Source: Pleurotus djamor (lineage: Eukaryota; Basidiomycota; Agaricomycetes; Agaricales; Pleurotaceae). Taken from it: DNA of 64,000 nt. How positions within the stretch are numbered: the stretch's first letter is position 1; every line of letters begins with the position of its first letter. A program made the position numbers and the translations under genes. The stretch spans positions 115,954-179,953 of the forward strand of contig JAPEVF010000025.1 in assembly GCA_029747585.1 (NCBI GenBank). The letters run 5' to 3'. Below, piece by piece: positions 60,251 to 64,000 of this stretch. A model generated the notes under the pieces. That model did not search any database. It had not been told where the DNA came from and saw only the letters and a list, made by a program, of their open reading frames with translations.

Positions 60251-62496
60251 AAGGCTTATCTCCGCAATCTAATCTCTTTCCTTTCTCGAAGTTCTTGCTA
60301 AGTTCCATCATTAATAGTCGTCGTCGTTGACCTCGATCCCGTCTGTCACCACCCAGAGATCTATGGGACTGTAGCTTTAGGCCCAACCTCAGCCGTTTGC
60401 GACGCAACACTGCTATGAAATCAAGCATCTCTCGCACGATCTCGATTCTTCATACTTGCGCCTCCCTCCATTGCCTCGTTGGTCTGCGGCTACCCTCAAT
60501 CTACACCCCCATCCCTCCTCGATCTCTCAATGTACTCGCTCACTACGCGTTCAAAAGTCTTTCTCTAGCATCTCAATCGTCAACGACCCCATTCTTCCAA
60601 TATTAAACACTCGATGCTTGGTTCAAACGCGCAATCTCGGCGCAGCAGCCTCGTGTTGAGTTTCGACGGCTCAACCCACTGCAAAACAACTTAANCCCCC
60701 AGCTTCAAGAGTACCCTTTCGATCCACGCGTCAATCCAGCATCACCGACGTCGTACTATAACGATGGAGCTGAGATTTTTCATTCCGTGTATCCGTCCTT
60801 TGACTCCTTTCCCCCTCCGAATCAGTAAGGGAACCTCCAAAGCCTCTCGTTTTCATTCATCACACCATTCACCACGCCGCATTTCTCCTCCCTCTCCGCT
60901 TTTAGCCGTCTCGTCTCTCTCCTTTCGCTTCGCATCACCTCTCCACAACCTCAATGCCAGAATTTCCCATCAGATACGCTCTTCGCTACTCATCCCACTC
61001 GCGGGAGACCTTAGACTTGGACGCCGGCGATTGAATCCTCGAACTCAATTCGAGCGGAGGCGTGGATGCATACAGGACCTGGGGGAGAGATCGTCGTTAT
61101 CAGTGATCGATCGTGGTTTATTCCGTGAGTTTACTCGATTTCCTCATTTAGTTCTTTTCTTTTTTGTATTCCTCATATTGAATTTCGAGTTCTGGGAGAT
61201 GTCGGTGTCTAGACGAGTCCTTGGAAGCTGAAATGATCGACGCAAAGTCTTCGAAAGATACTAAATCCACCGAAAGCCGCCGACCGCCCGCGATGCTCTT
61301 GTACATCTTTCCCTTTCCTTTTTGTCTTCCCGCAATGACTCAACCTATTCATCTTCACATAGCCGACCTCACAGTGATTTCGATCACGCTTGAACTTGTT
61401 CATTAAATCGGAAAGTTTAGTCCTTTAGCCTCCCGCGGCGTTTCTTTTCTACCTCTCTCGCCGTGCGGCGTCTTGGTAAGTCATCATATTTTTTATTTAC
61501 TCCCCGGACTACGATCATGCTAATTTTTCCATCATGATCAGCTCGCATCTCCCGATGGACTACAATTTCGCGTTTCGACGTAGGCTTGTCATTGAAGAAG
61601 TCGCTGTTGTCGTCGTTTGGGTACGTGCTACAACCACGATCTCACTATTCCTTGACCCCGTCCTCTTCGCAGTGGGTAACTGTTTTCCCCCTGTAGCTGG
61701 GCAGCCTGGGCAGGCTCTTGCGGCACACTACTCTGACAGTGATTTTCCGGTTCCGCGGAGGTGAGTTCAACATTTTGTTGCCATTTCCTCTTTGAAGATT
61801 GGTATGTCGCCTCTTGATTCTCGCATTTTTCATCCCCAGCTCACAAATATAACCCATTTTTATCACAATCATTCTATTTCTGGATATCCTTAGGTCATGC
61901 TTCACTTTGAGATGACTTTCACTCAGACCCAAGCTGTCAAGGATTGAATACCCTCCCATGAAAGATTGAGGAAATCTGCCACCACAGAGGTGAGTCCTCC
62001 CAGTGTTTTTCATCACCTAACAGCCCCAATATCCAATTTCGGGACACTTTGTGGACTCTTCAGTGCAGCGCGGCATGATACAAGTCATCTCAGTATGCTT
62101 CAGCCCAAGGTGAGTCATCTTTAACACACCCCCTCATCTCCTCACATCCTTTCCTGCTTGTTTTGATCACCAAATGTGTCTCACATCTTTTGTCTCCTTT
62201 GAAAAACCCAATATACATATCTTTCGTTGTGTGTGCAACCTCTCAATGTAAACTTACCAATCTCTTGGTTTCCAATTCCCTTTTTACTTTTCAACTGCAT
62301 GTCTGAGTTTGAATTCAGGTAGTATATAAAGGGTGCTATTCTAAAGTGGGAAGCTTTCCCTCTTGCTTCCTTACCACCACCATCATGAGCACATGAGTAT
62401 GGTGGGATATTTAAATTATATAATTGTGGATATTATGTAAATAAGACAAATTGGTTAATATGTTCCCATCCCCTTGGGGAGTTGATACCTAGTTGA
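60251..62496. other. AT-rich region with possible exon fragments
   Basis: One plausible exon (about 60701-60822) reads LQEYPFDPRVNPASPTSYYN, then DGAEIFHSVYPSFDSFPP, and ends at a GTAAGG donor. Another piece near 61055-61125 ends at a GTGAGT donor. I could not join them into a gene. Several GTAAGT/GTGAGT donors recur at about 61473, 61760, 61988 and 62109. A TATATAAA sequence at about 62322 could be a promoter or part of a decayed LTR. Confidence 0.35.
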
Positions 62497-62700
62497 TTAA
62501 TGGTTGATGAGACTTCCTTTGGTGTTAGCAATGTGCTTTTCTCCTTTTGGGGTATAAGATTGAAACCATTTGCAAGAACAACCTATAATGATCCTGTACT
62601 TTTCTGTCTGGTCTTCAATATATCTAGTGTCTTCCTTTAAAAGCAAGGCATCAATGTTATGTGTCTGAAATAAATTGAAGGCCCGTTTCTTTACAGCCAC
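62497..62700 (-). CDS. Short open frame, possible exon or mobile-element fragment
   Basis: A 67-codon frame has protein-like composition: FQTHNIDALLLKEDTRYIED, then KYRIIIGCSCKWFQSYTPKG. It stands out because the surroundings are AT-rich and full of stops. No family is recognised. It may be the last exon of a gene carried by a mobile element. Confidence 0.35.
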   Translation of the reverse strand: MAVKKRAFNLFQTHNIDALLLKEDTRYIEDQTEKYRIIIGCSCKWFQSYTPKGEKHIANTKGSLINH

Positions 62701-62879
62701 CTGTCAGGAAATGGCTTCTTTGATTTAATTCCTATTCAATTTACTTCTTGCATTGTGGGTTCCCTGGCTTCTTACCCTTCCTTCTGTTTGCCGCGCCTCA
62801 TGATTGAGGCACCATTAACCTTCTTTAGTCGCTACCAGACATGGTTATGTTCAACAACATGCACTATGTATGATTGGAA

Positions 62880-62954
62880 ATAGTTACTATCAGTAAATAG
62901 ATGACTGGAAAATAGTAACTATTAAGATATGTTCAAAGGGAAAATAGTTACTAT
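62880..62954. repeat. Three 11-bp palindromes at exact 32-bp spacing
   Basis: ATAGTTACTAT (62880-62890), ATAGTAACTAT (62912-62922) and ATAGTTACTAT (62944-62954) are each palindromic around the central base. Starts are exactly 32 nt apart. Each is preceded by GGAAA or GGGAAA, while the rest of the spacers differ. This looks like a short tandem repeat in which only the palindrome and its left flank were kept. Confidence 0.9.
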
Positions 62955-63343
62955 AAACAAAGAGGCAAAAATACAACAATGGACAATTGTCCAACCTTGA
63001 AACTCTGAGTCAGGTCAGGTCAAGCTCAAGCTAGTTGCAAAGAACCTCGAGTCGACTCAAGATTCAGCCCTGGGAACTCAAGCTACAAACTGCTGTTAGG
63101 CTCAATGATTACAAGTTGCAACGTCCAATTGGACCTGACAAATTCCCAGCAAATACTACTTATACAATCCCATCCAGCGATGCAATCATAAAATACTATA
63201 AATAAAATAAGATCGTGAATGGTGCTAATATTTCTGCGGAATCTGATACCGGTCAAACATATAAAGTCTGAACGGTCAACCAAGTTCTATGAAACACTCC
63301 CCCAGCCTATCCTCTTGCACCCACATATGTATCCACTTTCAAC

Positions 63344-63478
63344 ATGGAAAAAATGCATGCAGCTACCTTTGCCAATATAATTGCTGAGGCCATAGAGAAG
63401 CTTGAACAAGCCAAGGACGCAATAGAGAAGGAGATGTTACAGAGGATTGTGTGGTTGCAGAATCATAAGTTCAGCTGA
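63344..63478 (+). CDS. Short helical open frame, possible mobile-element exon
   Basis: A 44-residue frame with a clear amphipathic, charged helix (TFANIIAEAIEKLEQAKDAI, then EKEMLQRIVWLQNH). It lies just upstream of cysteine-rich fragments in the same orientation and could be an exon of the same decayed gene. No family is recognised. Confidence 0.35.
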   Translation: MEKMHAATFANIIAEAIEKLEQAKDAIEKEMLQRIVWLQNHKFS

Positions 63479-63499
63479 GAGGACTGAATTGTGTTCTGA

Positions 63500-63828
63500 C
63501 CTCAAAACTACAGCCTGCAATCAGTGTTGGGGGCGCGAGGTTTGTGAAGAACAGATGGAGTAAGTTTATTTTCTGCTACACTTTTAGCCAGTGCTGATCT
63601 ATTAAAAGCAAACATGCTAATACTTGCCAAGGCTGCAGTTGCAAAAAATTGAAATGTTCTTTGGTTGCTCAGGGAAAGGCGGAGGGCTTGCAGGACCTCC
63701 CAGAGCAGGCAAAGCCGTCGTCCGCGAATCCTCCCAGATGGCCCCAGCCCCCTCCCCAATCCTCAGCGAAAGCTGGATCTAGCGGGAAGCGAGTCAGGTT
63801 CGAAGCTCTGCAGGAGGAGGAGGAATAA
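63500..63828 (+). pseudogene. Cysteine-rich, zinc-binding-like fragments ending in an acidic tail
   Basis: An in-frame piece at 63516-63557 reads ACNQCWGREVCEEQME (from the preceding Ala codon) and ends at a consensus GTAAGT donor. After a likely acceptor at 63630-63631, a second piece reads CSCKKLKCSLVAQGKAEG, then a Pro-rich stretch and FEALQEEEE before a stop at 63826. CxxC...C followed by CxC...C suggests a small zinc-binding domain, as carried by some Agaricomycete mobile-element proteins (inference). The two frames miss joining by one base at the obvious splice site, so it is probably decayed. Confidence 0.35.
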
Positions 63829-64000
63829 GGTGTCGTTTCCAACTCGAAGCCATTCTCCGAGCATCCTCCCAAATGCTAGTCCCCGCCCCAATCCTCTGCG
63901 GAAGCTAGACCTGGAAAGAAGCAATGAACTCTGAAGGAGCAGGGCGGAGGCNGTTGTTTCCAACTCAAAGCCGTTCTCCGCGCATCCTCTCAGACGCCAG
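63712..64000 (+). repeat. Tandem repeat with 121-135 bp period
   Basis: Three starts are visible: AAGCCGTCGTCCGCGAATCC (63712), AAGCCATTCTCCGAGCATCC (63847) and AAGCCGTTCTCCGCGCATCC (63968), the last cut by the window edge. The first unit encodes the Pro-rich end of the cysteine-rich fragment; in the second the same frame has stops. The repeat continues beyond the window. Confidence 0.85.

Noticed and set aside
62300..62420. LTR retrotransposon promoter/U3 region
   Set aside because: A TATATAAA sequence followed by a CT-rich stretch is suggestive, but I could not find matching long terminal repeats, a primer-binding site or polymerase coding sequence in the window.

Overview
The window is nuclear DNA of a filamentous basidiomycete, most likely an Agaricomycete mushroom-forming fungus. 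The genes carry many short introns (about 41-70 nt, GTRNGT...YAG). The recognisable proteins read like Agaricomycete versions: an ERK-type MAP kinase, a flavocytochrome b2-type lactate dehydrogenase, a DnaJ protein, RNA polymerase III subunit RPC5, Fap7/AK6, cyclin H and F-box-like proteins. Scattered single Ns show that it is draft sequence, and some apparent frame breaks may be sequencing errors.

Left part (about 0-30.5 kb) is compact and mostly intact. In order: a secreted cupredoxin-like gene cut by the window edge (-), a TEY MAP kinase (+), a SAP-like/coiled-coil protein (-) sharing a promoter region with a 14-exon flavocytochrome b2 (+), a small single-span membrane protein (-), a three-LIM protein (+), a seven-span membrane protein with a long tail (+), a DnaJ protein (+), a Ser-rich coiled-coil protein (+), an intronless Ser-rich protein (-), a long uncharacterised multi-exon protein (-), RPC5 (-), a second multi-span membrane protein with a long tail (-), Fap7/AK6 (+), a secreted Ser/Thr-rich protein with a C-terminal GPI-type signal (-), and the first three exons of cyclin H (+). 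I fitted exon structures by hand. Where exon coordinates are given, the splice phases close.

Right part (about 30.5-64 kb) is different. Cyclin H stops abruptly inside its cyclin fold, where a degenerate repeated block begins. Related blocks lie near 36.6 and 40.7 kb. A cytochrome P450 at 32.3-34.4 kb keeps its haem-binding end but has a frameshift and lacks a middle segment. From 34.4 to 43.5 kb there is no convincing gene except one long open frame. From 43.5 kb there is an F-box-like family: two intact tail-to-tail paralogues, each with a first coding exon of only the ATG, and decayed relatives between them and in a 2-3 kb-unit array from about 54 to 60 kb. The last 3-4 kb is AT-rich and mobile-element-like. 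It holds three copies of an 11-bp palindrome spaced exactly 32 bp apart, cysteine-rich coding fragments and a 121-135 bp tandem repeat.

The contrast suggests a conserved housekeeping block joined at about 30.46 kb to a duplicating and decaying accessory region. I did not find a clearly new multi-gene system. The items most worth checking are the cyclin H break, a perfect 19-bp-arm hairpin at 8.56 kb, the 32-bp-spaced palindromes, and the F-box family birth and decay.
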